64,000 bases of DNA from Paramecium sonneborni (taxonomy: Eukaryota > Ciliophora > Oligohymenophorea > Peniculida > Parameciidae): NCBI GenBank assembly GCA_905182985.1, contig CAJJDN010000079.1, positions 202,180 to 266,179 on the forward strand. Reading direction: 5' to 3'. The position numbers were made by a program, and so were the translations under genes. Each line of letters starts with the position of its first letter. The first letter of the stretch is position 1. Below are positions 13,175 through 26,600 of the stretch, piece by piece. The notes beneath the pieces were generated by a model that ran no database searches, had not been told where the DNA came from, and saw only the letters and a program-made list of their open reading frames with translations.

Positions 13175-14546
13175 ATGGGATCAAAAAATTCAAAAGAAAC
13201 AAGTAACAAATTAATTATTAACTATAGATTAAAATGATGTAGGATAAATAAATTAAAAAAAAGAGAAGAAATAAGTTTAAGTAAAATCAGATGAGAAATC
13301 AAATGAAAGGAATTAGAATCAGATAGTGAAATCATAAATGAATTAAAAATAGTAAATGGTTCAAATTGCTAAATTATAAGAGTAACAAGTTCAATAACAC
13401 TCATTAACATTTTGTAAAGGAGACTTTGAAAATTAAAATGTAGTTCAATAAGATCAGTCGACAGTTGTCAATAATAATGTTCAAAGCTAAGTAAAAGAAC
13501 CAGGATTAGGTTCAAATTTAGATGTCAATGTTGAAATTCATGATGATCAATTGATGGATGTCAATGGATGCAGAAATAAATTGAGAAATAATAGAAATAT
13601 GAAGATAGAAGAACATGATCCCATAATTGTGGCTATTTTAGATGATTTGGAATGTAGAACATCTAGTCATCATCCATTTAAGGATTAAGCAAAACCATAT
13701 CTTGGTTCATAAATTATGATTTTAGATAGAGTGATAGCTGGATTTTGGTATAAATTGGGACCATATAAAGTAACTAATTGTAATTACAAACCATTTGAAC
13801 TATAAGAGAATTAGATTTATTATGGAGAATGGTTTTAACAAAAAAGAAATGGTTTTGGATTTTTGATTTGTGACGATTTTATTTATGAAGGATATTGGTT
13901 TGATGATGTTTATCATGGTGAAGGAAGGATTATAAGTAAGGATGGAAATATATATATTGGTGAGTTTAAAAATGGATAATTTAGTGGTGATGGTTTTTTC
14001 TTAAACAATGAATAAATAGTCTATGAAGGGGAATGGGAGAATGGACAAAAAAACGGTATTGGAAAAGAATAGATGCCTGATGGATCAGTATTCATAGGTT
14101 AGTTTCAGAATAATTAACGTAACGGTTAAGGGAAACTATTCAATAATAAAGAATAATTTGTTTTTGAGGGATAATGGATAAATGGAAAGGCCATAGAAGA
14201 AGGAAAAGTAATTTGGTAGGATGGTAGAAAATTTGAAGGAAAGTGGTGTAATGGAATGATGCATGGACAAGGTGTATTTATATGGCCAGGAGGAAAGAAA
14301 TATATAGGCAATTATGTGAATAATGTAAGAGATGGATATGGAGAATACTATTATCCTGATGGAAAGATTTATAAGGGAATGTGGAAGAAAGGATTGATGC
14401 ATGGATAAGGAATAATAATATATCCAAATAATTCACATGAAAAAGGTTAGTGGAAATTAGGAAAGAGAATTATAATTTAAGAATAAAAGACGACTAAACA
14501 AAAATCTTAAAAAAAGCAGGAAAATAAGGCTATTTTGCCTCTTTGA
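13175..14546 (+). CDS. MORN-repeat protein with predicted N-myristoylation site
   Basis: The start is ATG 13175 (MGSKNSKE) and the TGA is at 14544-14546. A 25-nt intron (about 13203-13227) follows KET. The first ~180 residues are Q/N-rich with a conserved-looking core (HDPIIVAILDDLE; LGSQIMILDRVIAGFWYKLG). The second half carries eight or nine MORN repeats of 23 residues with the Y-x-G-x-W/F-x-x-x-x-x-x-G-x-G pattern: YYGEWFQQKRNGFGF, YEGYWFDDVYHGEGR, YIGEFKNGQFSGDGF, YEGEWENGQKNGIGK, FEGKWCNGMMHGQGV, YIGNYVNNVRDGYGE and YKGMWKKGLMHGQG. MORN proteins usually bind acidic phospholipids or scaffold at membranes and cilia. Gly2 plus Ser6 in MGSKNS fits the myristoyl-transferase consensus, suggesting membrane attachment. 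It converges on the dynein gene, with stops 80 bp apart. Confidence 0.88.
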
Positions 14547-14625
14547 TAAAATTTTGATTTTACTTATTTAGAGTTATTGATAATAATAAATATATAAACC
14601 TAAAGTTGTCTTATTCAATTATAAA

Positions 14626-17600
14626 TCATTCTTTAAGTGCACAAATAAGCGCTGTTCCTCTTAATGTCCAATATTCTGGAGGTTGATCTAAAGTGGGTAA
14701 ATCCTATGAGAATATATAATAAAAGAATTACCACAGCTAATACATAGTTTGTACTTTGTCCTGTAGTGGATAAGACACCAGCTCTTGTTTATGTTTTGTA
14801 AACAGGACAACTAATGATATAATTAATGAATAATACCTATAATTATCAGATTTTGATTAATATTTATCCTATTGTATAGGTAAGAAATGAATAACTGGCA
14901 TGAGCATATTCATTTAACCCTAAAATCAATAATAAAATAATACAAAATTGAGATCTGCCAGACATTTTTTTTTCCATTAAGCTCCTTCTAAAAATAGACC
15001 ATAAATAAAAACACCATCTACTGGTCTAGTTGAACATTATTCTTTTTCAAATTCTTAGACCTTAAAGGAGAAAACAAGATTATCTATGGCAATGGCAGTC
15101 TTACGAGCATGAGTTTATAGAACTCCTGTTAAAAATCCTTAAGGATAAAAGAATCCAGAAATCCAGAAACAATTAGGTCCCCCTGTGATTAACCATTCTG
15201 ACATAAATTTAACTCTTTCTTTTAAATCTCTAATCCATGATGCTAAACCTTTTAATGATAAATATCCAACTTTATTCCAAACTTTTGGAACTTCATTATT
15301 CATTAATGAATAATACATACTATCCAATTCTTAACTCATTACTACTATACCTTCAATTGCTTAAGCTAATCCTTATAATGTTCTTCCCATTGTTGACAAC
15401 AAGATATTAAAACGTTCTAATTCTTATAAAAGAACAGTAGATAATGATGGAATGAGATTTTTCTCTGGATTTATAAGCCACAATTCTTTATTTGATTCGT
15501 CTTTAGTTAAAAGTGGAGGGAGATCATCTTAGATACTTTTCACTAATTCTAAAACTATTTAATCAGGTGTTTTTTCTGATGATCCTCCACCTTCTCTTGG
15601 TTATATAGATAAGATAGTTTCTAAAATGGAATCACTTTCTCTTTATTGGAAAGTGATATTTGCATTTTCATGCATTCCAAAAACAGCAGGGTCATCAGTC
15701 ATTGGTAATGATTCAACATATTTAATATATTCTTCAACTACATTTTTTTCTGGTATTCTATAAATATTATTTTCACAAAAGACATAATTATCATCTAAAA
15801 CTTCATTACATATGAATTTTTTGAGAATAGTCATTAAACATCTTCTATCCCAATCATCAGTAACTCTTCCTCCATAATTAATATTTCCACTAACATACAA
15901 CATGGCATCCCATGGTACTGTATCATTTTCACCTAAAAGCATTTTAATAACTGTTTTTGAAGTATCAAGATCACTGTCATTAAATTCATATTTGATATTC
16001 CATCCCAAAGGACCAAATTTCTTTCGTTCTTAAATTATTGCATGGAAATAACACAATCCCATAACTAATTTATGATAGATTTCTGGTTTAGCTGCAGTAT
16101 CTAGAAAATCATTAGAAATATCTTAAAGTGATCGTTTTAAATTTGCCTTCAAACCTCTAGGGGGTTCAGTTGTTAATTTGATACCATTTTATAGAATGCT
16201 TACTGGAAAATAGGATGCAGGCATAGATGTAAGGAATAATCTATAACTAGGATTCACTGTTGATTTCTTAGCTGTAATATCATCTACTAATTTTTCTAAA
16301 TCAGGCATGAATGTTCTAGCAAGATGACAATTTTATAATAAAACCCAACCTCCTGTTCCAGTTGCATCATTAATCTATTTAGTTGCAATCTTTCCTTAAC
16401 CCTAACCCAATGATATAATTGCTAAATTATCTTCAAAGCTTCTCTCCTTAGCAAACTTTAAGATCTAAGATGTAGGATCTGCTCCCTAGGATAATACAAA
16501 GATAATGGGAGTTGTAACATCAGAATCATTATACAAAGTTTCCATTGTTGTATTTGGAGATTCTAAATAAAATCTACCAACATTTTGTTCAACATAATTG
16601 GATAGTGCAAATAATATTTTTTCACTTCTAAAGATCTTAACAATCATCATCTTTTCGAATTCATCCAATTTACTTTAATAAGGTTCTTCTAATTTTACTA
16701 CCAATGGATCAGATGCTTAGATAAATGTTTTCCATGCAGCCATATTTTTTTATATGTGTTAACATAATCCCTTAAAAACTTCAAAATTTAAATCCAAATA
16801 TGCAGCTAATTCCCAAGAAGACTCTCCTATAAGTATTTTATCTGGATTAACTGGTAATTTAGATTTTTCAATGACTCCTGCTCCTCTTAAAAATGAACTC
16901 CAAAGTCCATCAGATATTTTACTTGCTTTTCTATTAATTTAAGCTGCTATCAAAAATGAATAAATTAATTTATGTTATTCGAATAATCCTCTGCATACAT
17001 TTGTAAAAATCACTTTTGTAATACTGTCTATTAAATTTGCTAATCTTTATTATAACTCTTCCGCTGGTTATGCTTATCTCATAGCTAAATTAAACATTAC
17101 TTAGACATATTGTAAGGAGTATTGATACATAGGATCAATAAGATTGAGATCTTTTATTACAAAATACAATACTGAACCTCTTACTGCTACTGATCTATAT
17201 TCATTACGTACTCTCTCTATTGTTTTTTCTAATACAACAGATTCTTCAATCTTTAGATTACTTTCTTCACTTGTTGTTTTAGCAGATTATAATGATGTAA
17301 TTAAATCTACATTATCTAAGATCTTTTCGGGATCTGCTTCTGCTAATTACTTTAAAATCATAGCTTCTGATTCACTCAACATCTTACGATATTATGCTAG
17401 TTTCATAACATTTTCATCTTTTTGAATTTCGATCTCTTCTTTTTCTAATCTAACCACATCTGCCAATAATTATTCTTCTAGACCTTCGAATGTCACTGTG
17501 AAATTAATTACTGTCACTTTAATAAATACTTCAGGTAAATATTTTGGATTTGGGATCTTTGTTGTTATAAACAATTTGAAATTTTTATCAAAATCAATCT

Positions 17601-20600
17601 CAGCTTCACCAAATTTAATCAAAATACGACCATCAGATTCTTTATATTATTTTTATAATATAGTTTCAATTGATGGATCCAAATTCTCTTCAATATCTTA
17701 AATCAAAATAGGATATCCATTAGTAATACATAATCTCATATCAGATTAAAATTTTGGATCTGAAAATTTAACAACTTTTAATTTAAGAGCAGAAAAAGAA
17801 CTCTTAATCCAATTATTAGCTTATTATTGTGGATCAATCATTAAAGGCCATCTATATCCTTAAGTAGCAAGAATAGAATTCTCCTAAGAAACAGAATCAC
17901 TTGGTAATTTATTAATTGTCCAATCTCTCAATTATAATGGATCACCAAGTGTACCAACTAATGTAAATTTCTCAGATACAGGAATTTATGCTTCTCTAAC
18001 CTTTTCTGTCCAATGATTAATTAATTCATTTCTATATGGTCCTGTAAATGGTCCATTATATGAAATAGATGCTGCTGCCAAAAATACATCACCTATTAAA
18101 TTGATTATAGCAATTCCTAATTCTTCAACTGTTCTTGCCCATCTTTCAGCCTCTGATGCTGTCAAACTAATTAATTTCTATGCTCTATCTAATCTAGCTT
18201 CAGTTAATTCTTTTAAGTTTTCAAGATCTTATTTCTTTTATGCCATTTCTGCTGTCTCCTACTATAATTTCTTGACTGCCTATTTGACTTTTAAAAGTTC
18301 CCCTTCCTTAACTGCTAATTCTTTATTTGCCTAATCTAATATTGCCATCATTTCTGCCACCTTCTTTTTCTTTGGTTCTACTTTCTTACTTACATTTGCA
18401 TATGTATTCATAGCTATACACCATGATGCCATATCTGCAGCAGGTTTAGCTTTTGTTCTAATCAAATCAGGTACAAAGTCATCTCTTGAAATTATTTTTT
18501 TTAAATTATTAAGAATTTTCTCAGGAATATTATCTCTTGGATAATTTTTCAACTAACTTACAAATGATCCTACATCAATCATTGCCTTTTTAGCAGAATC
18601 CCAACTAGTATTTTAACCTAATAATGTTAAGACTGCCTCCAAAACCATTACCACTGCTTAAGGTGGATTATTATATGTTCTTACAATCTTTATTTCATTT
18701 TCATCCATCTATTCTACTGCTTTTAATGCCTTTTCTAATTCTGGCATTACTACATCCAAATCAGCTTAAGCATCATCTGCTATTATTTTTACATCCTAAG
18801 CTTTCTTATTCACTTCTTCTGTTTCAGCCTTTACTAATTATTCCTATTAACTTGCAAGGTAAGAATCTTAATTTACTTTTTCAAGAGCCTATTATACCTT
18901 TATTGATGATTCTTCCAATTAGGGTTTCAAATCAGTCAAAGTAACTTACAAACCTGCTACTTATTCATTAGCCATTTTCAATTTTACTAATCCTCCTGAT
19001 AATCTCTTTTATTTTAATTATAATTCTTCTCTTTTTCTTNNNNNNNNNNNNNNNNNNNNNNNNNNNNNNNNNNNNNNNNNNNNNNNNNNNNNNNNNNNNN
19101 NNNNNNNNNNNNNNNNNNNNNNNNNNNNNNNNNNNNNNNNNNNNNNNNNNNNNNNNNNNNNNNNNNNNNNNNNNNNNNNNNNNNNNNNNNNNNNNNNNNN
19201 NNNNNNNNNNNNNNNNNNNNNNNNNNNNNNNNNNNNNNNNNNNNNNNNNNNNNNNNNNNNNNNNNNNNNNNNNNNNNNNNNNNNNNNNNNNNNNNNNNNN
19301 NNNNNNNNNNNNNNNNNNNNNNNNNNNNNNNNNNNNNNNNNNNNNNNNNNNNNNNNNNNNNNNNNNNNNNNNNNNNNNNNNNNNNNNNNNNNNNNNNNNN
19401 NNNNNNNNNNNNNNNNNNNNNNNNNNNNNNNNNNNNNNNNNNNNNNNNNNNNNNNNNNNNNNNNNNNNNNNNNNNNNNNNNNNNNNNNNNNNNNNNNNNN
19501 NNNNNNNNNNNNNNNNNNNNNNNNNNNNNNNNNNNNNNNNNNNNNNNNNNNNNNNNNNNNNNNNNNNNNNNNNNNNNNNNNNNNNNNNNNNNNNNNNNNN
19601 NNNNNNNNNNNNNNNNNNNNNNNNNNNNNNNNNNNNNNNNNNNNNNNNNNNNNNNNNNNNNNNNNNNNNNNNNNNNAAATCAGGTACAAAGTCATCTCTT
19701 GAAATTATTTTTTTTAAATTATTAAGAATTTTCTCAGGAATATTATCTCTTGGATAATTTTTCAACTAACTTACAAATGATCCTACATCAATCATTGCCT
19801 TTTTAGCAGAATCCCAACTAGTATTTTAACCTAATAATGTTAAGACTGCCTCCAAAACCATTACCACTGCTTAAGGTGGATTATTATATGTTCTTACAAT
19901 CTTTATTTCATTTTCATCCATCTATTCTACTGCTTTTAATGCCTTTTCTAATTCTGGCATTACTACATCCAAATCAGCTTAAGCATCATCTGCTATTATT
20001 TTTACATCCTAAGCTTTCTTATTCACTTCTTCTGTTTCAGCCTTTACTAATTATTCCTATTAACTTGCAAGGTAAGAATCTTAATTTACTTTTTCAAGAG
20101 CCTATTATACCTTTATTGATGATTCTTCCAATTAGGGTTTCAAATCAGTCAAAGTAACTTACAAACCTGCTACTTATTCATTAGCCATTTTCAATTTTAC
20201 TAATCCTCCTGATAATCTCTTTTATTTTAATTATAATTCTTCTCTTTTTCTTTTTAAACTAGTCAAGTATAATCCTATTAGATCCAAATAACTCTTTGGA
20301 GTTGTATATACCTTTCTTTTAAGAGCAGCTTCAAATTTATCAGCACAATCTTTTGCTGACATATGAATTTCCATGCACATCTATGCTAAACTATCTATTA
20401 ATTATTTTTGTGGGATATCCGTTTATGGAAAATCTGTTTCTTATTATAAGATTTTTGTTGCTACAGATACCAATGCTTCTGCTGGCCAACTTGAAAACCA
20501 ATCTAAAGTACAACAATCAACCATTGCAGGGAATTTACGACATCTAACTCTTAATGCATCTCCAACTGGTGACATACACAATACTATATGCAATTGATTT

Positions 20601-23600
20601 CGAACACTTTCTACAAATGTTTTATAAAGTGTATCAGGATCTTCAGGTCTCTTTAATCTTGCATTTATTTTCTTCACTTCCTCAAGTAATGGTTATTTCT
20701 CTTCTGGTTTCCATATATTTGGTACTTCTCCTGAATTCAAAATATTATTAATATCTTCAAGAAAACTCTCATATACAATTTAAGAATCAGTAAATAAAAA
20801 ACATAATGGTTTCTCTTACAATCCTGAAATCGAAAATATCTTCTTTAAAAATTCTTAAAAGTTATCTACTGAAAAGTTTTTTGTTATTTCTAAAGACTAT
20901 GTTTATTAATTCTACATAAATGCTGATAATCTTGTTAATGATTATTTTCCTGATCCTCCTACTCCAATCAACATAGCATTTCCTCTTGGTTATCTGAGTA
21001 TTCTAGATATTCTCAAAATGTGATCAATTGCATCTCCAAAAAATACTAATCTTGTCTTAGAATTACATTCTGTATTGTAATCATCTAATTTATCCTCCAA
21101 TATCTTTATTAACTTTACAAGATCTTTTATTTCTTCATATTCTCTGTTATCTGAATCAATTTTTAAAATATCTCCATATAAAACTTTACTTGCACCATAA
21201 ACATCATCTTTAGTCATTCTAGATTTGAATTGTCTTGCTAATAAATCTCCAACAAGTTCTTTGAACCAATCACGATCAATATCATTAATCAATCTATCAT
21301 AAAATACTCTACTAACTTCATGTACCCATAGACGAGTAACTTGATCAACTTCTCTAACTAATCCAGGTTTGACCATCAAAACTCCTTAGAAAACTTTGCT
21401 AACATCTCTTAAATTAAAAGTGTAATGGAATTTGGAAGGGATAGGCAATTTTTCTTTGATTATTCTAACATAAACCTCAATGGTTGCATTTGTAATTGTG
21501 TCTGACATTTTTTTGACAGGATCAGTAAATCCTTATCCAAAGAATCCATTAAGAATGCTAAAAAAGATCTTGAAAAGAGTAGCCTAAGCAGGTTAAGGTA
21601 AAGAGAGCATATTAAAATGCCTAGTGAATCTAGGAGTAAGTGGATTACGACCACCACCAGGTGGAGCACTACAACAGAGTAAAGTAACATTTTCAATAAA
21701 TTTTTAAAATCTTTCTTTTCTATCATAAAGAAATCCTTTGTCAACTAATAATCTAAGTAATTCTATTGGTGGTTATGCTCCATATTCTTCTAATTGTGGC
21801 ATATTTACATCGTCGATAAAAATACAAGTTTAACGACCAGGTTTAGCTGTTAATAAGGCTTTTCTAGTTTTCTCAAGTTTATTTTCAATGGTCATTTGGG
21901 TAACCATAGAAGTTGTTTGAGCCGAAAATATAATATAGACTGGATCAATTGATCTAGGTTCTTATATTAAAACTAATAATTTAGCCAAGACTTGACTCTT
22001 GCCAGTTCCAGTAGGTCCAGTCAAATAGACTCTTTTATTGATAGATAATAATTATTCAATGATATAAGAATATCTAACAGTATCAACAGTAGGAACTAAC
22101 ATATTGAAAAACTATTCAGTTGGATCATAGGTAAATTCTTCAATTTTATCATTCCAATGTTTGAAAGACAATTCATTAGAGGTATCTAAATAATAAGAGT
22201 AGACCTAATCTACATTAGGAAAGATGATGCTCTGGAAACGATCTCTGAAGAAATCACTCATATCTTCATGATGTTTATCATCAATAGAGGCACCTACTGA
22301 CCAAATACATCCAAATGTAAATGCATACAAAATGAATCTTTTTCTTGAATCAGCCGTCATAGTTGCTTTAAATCCATATTTTTCATTAATAAAAGCTTCC
22401 AAAAGATTACAAAGAGAGACAACTTATTGAGTATCATTAGTTCCAATAGTTTCTTTAAATGTTTTTCTGACTTTAATAATTACATCATTCACATACTCTT
22501 CAAATAATGAAAGTAAATATTTTCTTTCATTTGGTTAGAGTATTTCAACATTAAGTGTATTTCCATTTAATTGTATTTCTTTTGGACCAAATTCACATTC
22601 AACCCAAGATTAAACATATGGTAACCAACCTAAATCTTCTTATGTTAAATAAACCATACCACATCTACTGACTGTAGCAGGAGATGCAACTCTTAAATCT
22701 TACACTTCAAATAACATTCTCATTTAAGTTCTCAATTTAATACGTTAACCATTAGCTAAACAAAGCATCATATTATCATCTAAGACTGTATTCATATTTT
22801 CAATCCATAATGCATCAACAGGACCATCAAATACTACCCATTTTTTTTCATTAGTTTCATCTGATGCTGCTTCTCTCATGATCTGAGATGCTAAACCATC
22901 TTACCATTCTTGAGTAAAGACATTGACTTCACCGTATAATTCACCCATTGAAATACATTTTGGATTAAGAACATAGGTTGTAACTAATTAATATCTTTAA
23001 TCTTGATGATTCAATCTTCTTAAATCACTCATTGTCATTTCTAAACATTTATAACATGAAGTCTTTCCAGAATTTGTATTACCAACCAACATTACACCAA
23101 ATCTAACATTAAATGTCTCAAATAGTTGAATAGTTTTTGTTATTAAATTAGGTACTCTTTATAATTTCATTTTATCCAAAGATATCTCTATTTATTTTTG
23201 TAAATCTCCATAATCTACTTCTTTGATTATTGCAGTTGGAAATAGATCACTTATCAAAGCTGAAAATAATGGTAAATCATCTTTCAAGAATTTAGGTACA
23301 TTACTATCTCTCATAGCTCTAATAAGAACAGCATCTTCTGGTTAATTGATATCTGCTCTTTTTAAAGCTCCTGCCATAACTAATACTGATTTGACTGCTC
23401 TCATACCAAAATCATAATGATCTTACTAACTTAATTATTGAGAACTTAATTGATATAATTGTGTCATCTTCTGAGATAATGATTTAGCATCTTCAAATCC
23501 TTCTGCTTAAAGCATAATTTCAGCAATTAATTTATAATCAGGAATCATCATAGACACTGGTCTAAATAATACTTTTAAATTATCTGGTAATTCGGTTCTA

Positions 23601-26600
23601 CCAGCATATCCTGGATTCATTGTAATAAATACTCCAACTTCTTCCTTTAAATTTATTGGTTTATCTGGATTCACAAATATAAACTATTAATCTTTTCTTA
23701 TTAATGCCTATCTCACTGTTAATAATTATTAAGCTATGACACTTAGTACTTCAATATCAATACGATTAAATTCATCTAAACAAGCCCAAGCTCCTTACTA
23801 TACTAAACCACTAAATAAACGACCCATCATTTTATATTCTATTTAATCTGAACAATTGAACACTACACAAAACATACCTAAAGCTTTAGCTAAATCCTTA
23901 GTTGATTCTGTCTTACCTGTACCTGCTGGTCCAGCTGGAGCTGCTCCTAATTTTATATTCAAAGCTCCAGTAATTGTCATCCAACATCTATCTGTTAAAT
24001 TTGTTATAACCAATCTTGTTGTTGCTCCCAAATATTCATATCCATAATTTAATTTTGCATTCACCTATCTCACTATTATTAAATCATTCTCATCCATATA
24101 ATATCTTAATTATTATTACCATGAAAATTCACTTATGGAACTCACATTCTCATCAGTTAATGCATCTACTATATCTCTAGCATGTACATCTTAAGTAATC
24201 AAAGCTACAATCACCTTATGCTAAAGTGGAGTCAATGTACCTCTCACCAATGCAGTTAATCCATTTAATGATTCATATAATAAATTATAATGCTTTGATA
24301 ATGCTGTAGAGTCATCAGTCATACTGTTTATTGCTTATTCTGTATCATATGTCCAAATCAGATTTGATATTGTTGCTACAACCTATGCTGGTTGATTTAA
24401 TAACCAATGATTTCTCTCTTAAGTTTCACTTTCAACCTTTCCTTATTTCATTCTCTTCTTCAATGATTCTATCATCTAATCCTATACTTTCATTAACCAT
24501 AATTCAACTTCCTCTTTTGTTGAAACTGCCTTTACAAATGGAATCTTTTCTCCTTCTGGTGAAATCATTCCATTTACAGATCTTGCGCCTTCTTCTGGTT
24601 ACTCAAGTCTATATATTGCTTCAAAACATTTCTTTAAATTTCTCTATATTGCATCAAAATCTTATGATTTTGCCAATATTTCTAAAAGTTCATCATTTGA
24701 TAAAAAATAAAATCTTGGAAATGACATTCTCTTTTCTTCCAAATATGACTCTAAAGCTTTTTAAATTCTATTCAATGTTTCTTTGTATTCTCTAAATTTA
24801 TCCAACAATCCACTTGCTCTGTGAACTTGTTTTTATGAATTTGTTTTCTTCATTATAGCCTTGAATTATTTATCAACATTCTCAAACAATGCATTTTCTT
24901 CTTTAAGTTTTGTTTTGATATCTTGACTTGCAAATATGTTTTCCAAATAAATCCAATTTTTCTAAACTTATAACCAATCATCCAAAGTTTCTTAAGCTAT
25001 CAATACATCTTTTTATAACTTCTCAGCTCTCTTTCTCAACATCTTTAAGTATCTACTTCCCAAAATATTATTTAAACTTGCCAAGAAATCATCTAAAGCT
25101 GCTTACAATTCATCAATATCAGTAAGTACATATACTTCTTTATTTCTTAAATTCTCTGGCTTATAATTAACACAAGTAAATTCTAAAGCTTTCCACTTTT
25201 ATTCAATATCATTAAATTAAGCATCTAATACAGCTTCTTAAGTTGCTTAAGTAGCTACCTCTTAAATTTATTCTTAATAAATTCCAACCTTCATATCCAT
25301 CAAATTTCTTAAAGTAAAAGTTTCTGTAATCTCAAAATCTTATTTCAAAATCTCCTATTTAATCTATACCCAATGATAATCTTTTAAATTTCTATTTCTT
25401 AGTGCCAAAACTACAGGCATTGTATCTTTGAATGAAAATACTTTTTCTTTTAATTCATCTAAAACCTAATTGGCTGGTAATCCTTTTGAACATCTATTCA
25501 CTATTTTAGTATAGTATTCACCTTTTGCTTTGATTTCATCTGTATTAATGTCTATAAATTTTCCATCAATCCAGGATTAAGTCAATTCAATCCATTCTTT
25601 TGTAGATTTCCACATAGAATATCGTAAATTTAAATCATTTCTTAAATCTTCTAAACTCTAAAATTGAGAAGTAGGTAATCCTAATGTACTTTCATAATGT
25701 CTATATTTCTTAGCATCAGTTTCCAATTTTTTACATTGTTCATCACATTCACTTAATTCTTTAATTGCTTATTCTAAACTTAATCCAGCATCTATATATT
25801 TTTTATCTTGAATAATTCCATCCAAAGCACCAATCTATTTTTCTAATTAAGGAATAAGGATATGTTAAACATCTCTTGCAAATCTATCTAATTTAGATTC
25901 TGCCCCTTCTTCTGCATGATGAATAGCTTATTCTAACAAATTTTGAGCTTGAATTATATCTACAACATAAGCCTATTTATCTTCTTTTTTAACTTCTATC
26001 TTATATTCATCAAGAATATTATAAATATGACCAACAAGTGAGATTTTAGATTTTACTTTATTAAGTTGTTTTTGAATTAATTTTAATGAATTACTCTACT
26101 TAACAAATTCATCAATATTAGTTGTTGTTCCTTTTAAAGCAGCTGTTGAAGTTTATAACCATTCTTTCAATTCTTTGCATCTAGCTCTTAACATTGGTTA
26201 TATAAATTAATCAAATTATTTCAATAATTCAGCTGGTAATGGTTCTAATTTCTTTTTTAATTCAGCTGAATCAATTTTAAATAGTCCTTGCATACTTTCA
26301 ATAGGAATATCTTTCTAAAATTATTCCTTTTACATATTTAGAACTGCTATTGTATATTAAAATGTATCTCCAGGATGTGCTAATTTTTCATCTTTAAAAA
26401 TATCTATATTAATTTGTTTGTCTTCCCAATAAGTTAATAAATGCTTATTAAAATATTTTTCAATGTATTTATCTGCTCTTTCAAATGCTTTTTCTAAAAT
26501 ATTTTTAACTATTCCTGTAAATGTTTCAAGTGGTGCTGAATCTAACCAATCTGAAGGATTTAAATAATTTGATTCTGGATGACCCCATTCTTCTCCAACC

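Noticed and set aside
18968..19765. Minus-strand frame running through the N gap
   Set aside because: It is mostly undetermined bases; the ends are just the two copies of the same dynein segment.
24331..25125. Plus-strand open frames opposite the dynein gene (also 17144-18334, 18624-18944, 26717-26976)
   Set aside because: They are antisense shadows of dynein coding sequence: the minus strand gives strong dynein motifs continuously through them.
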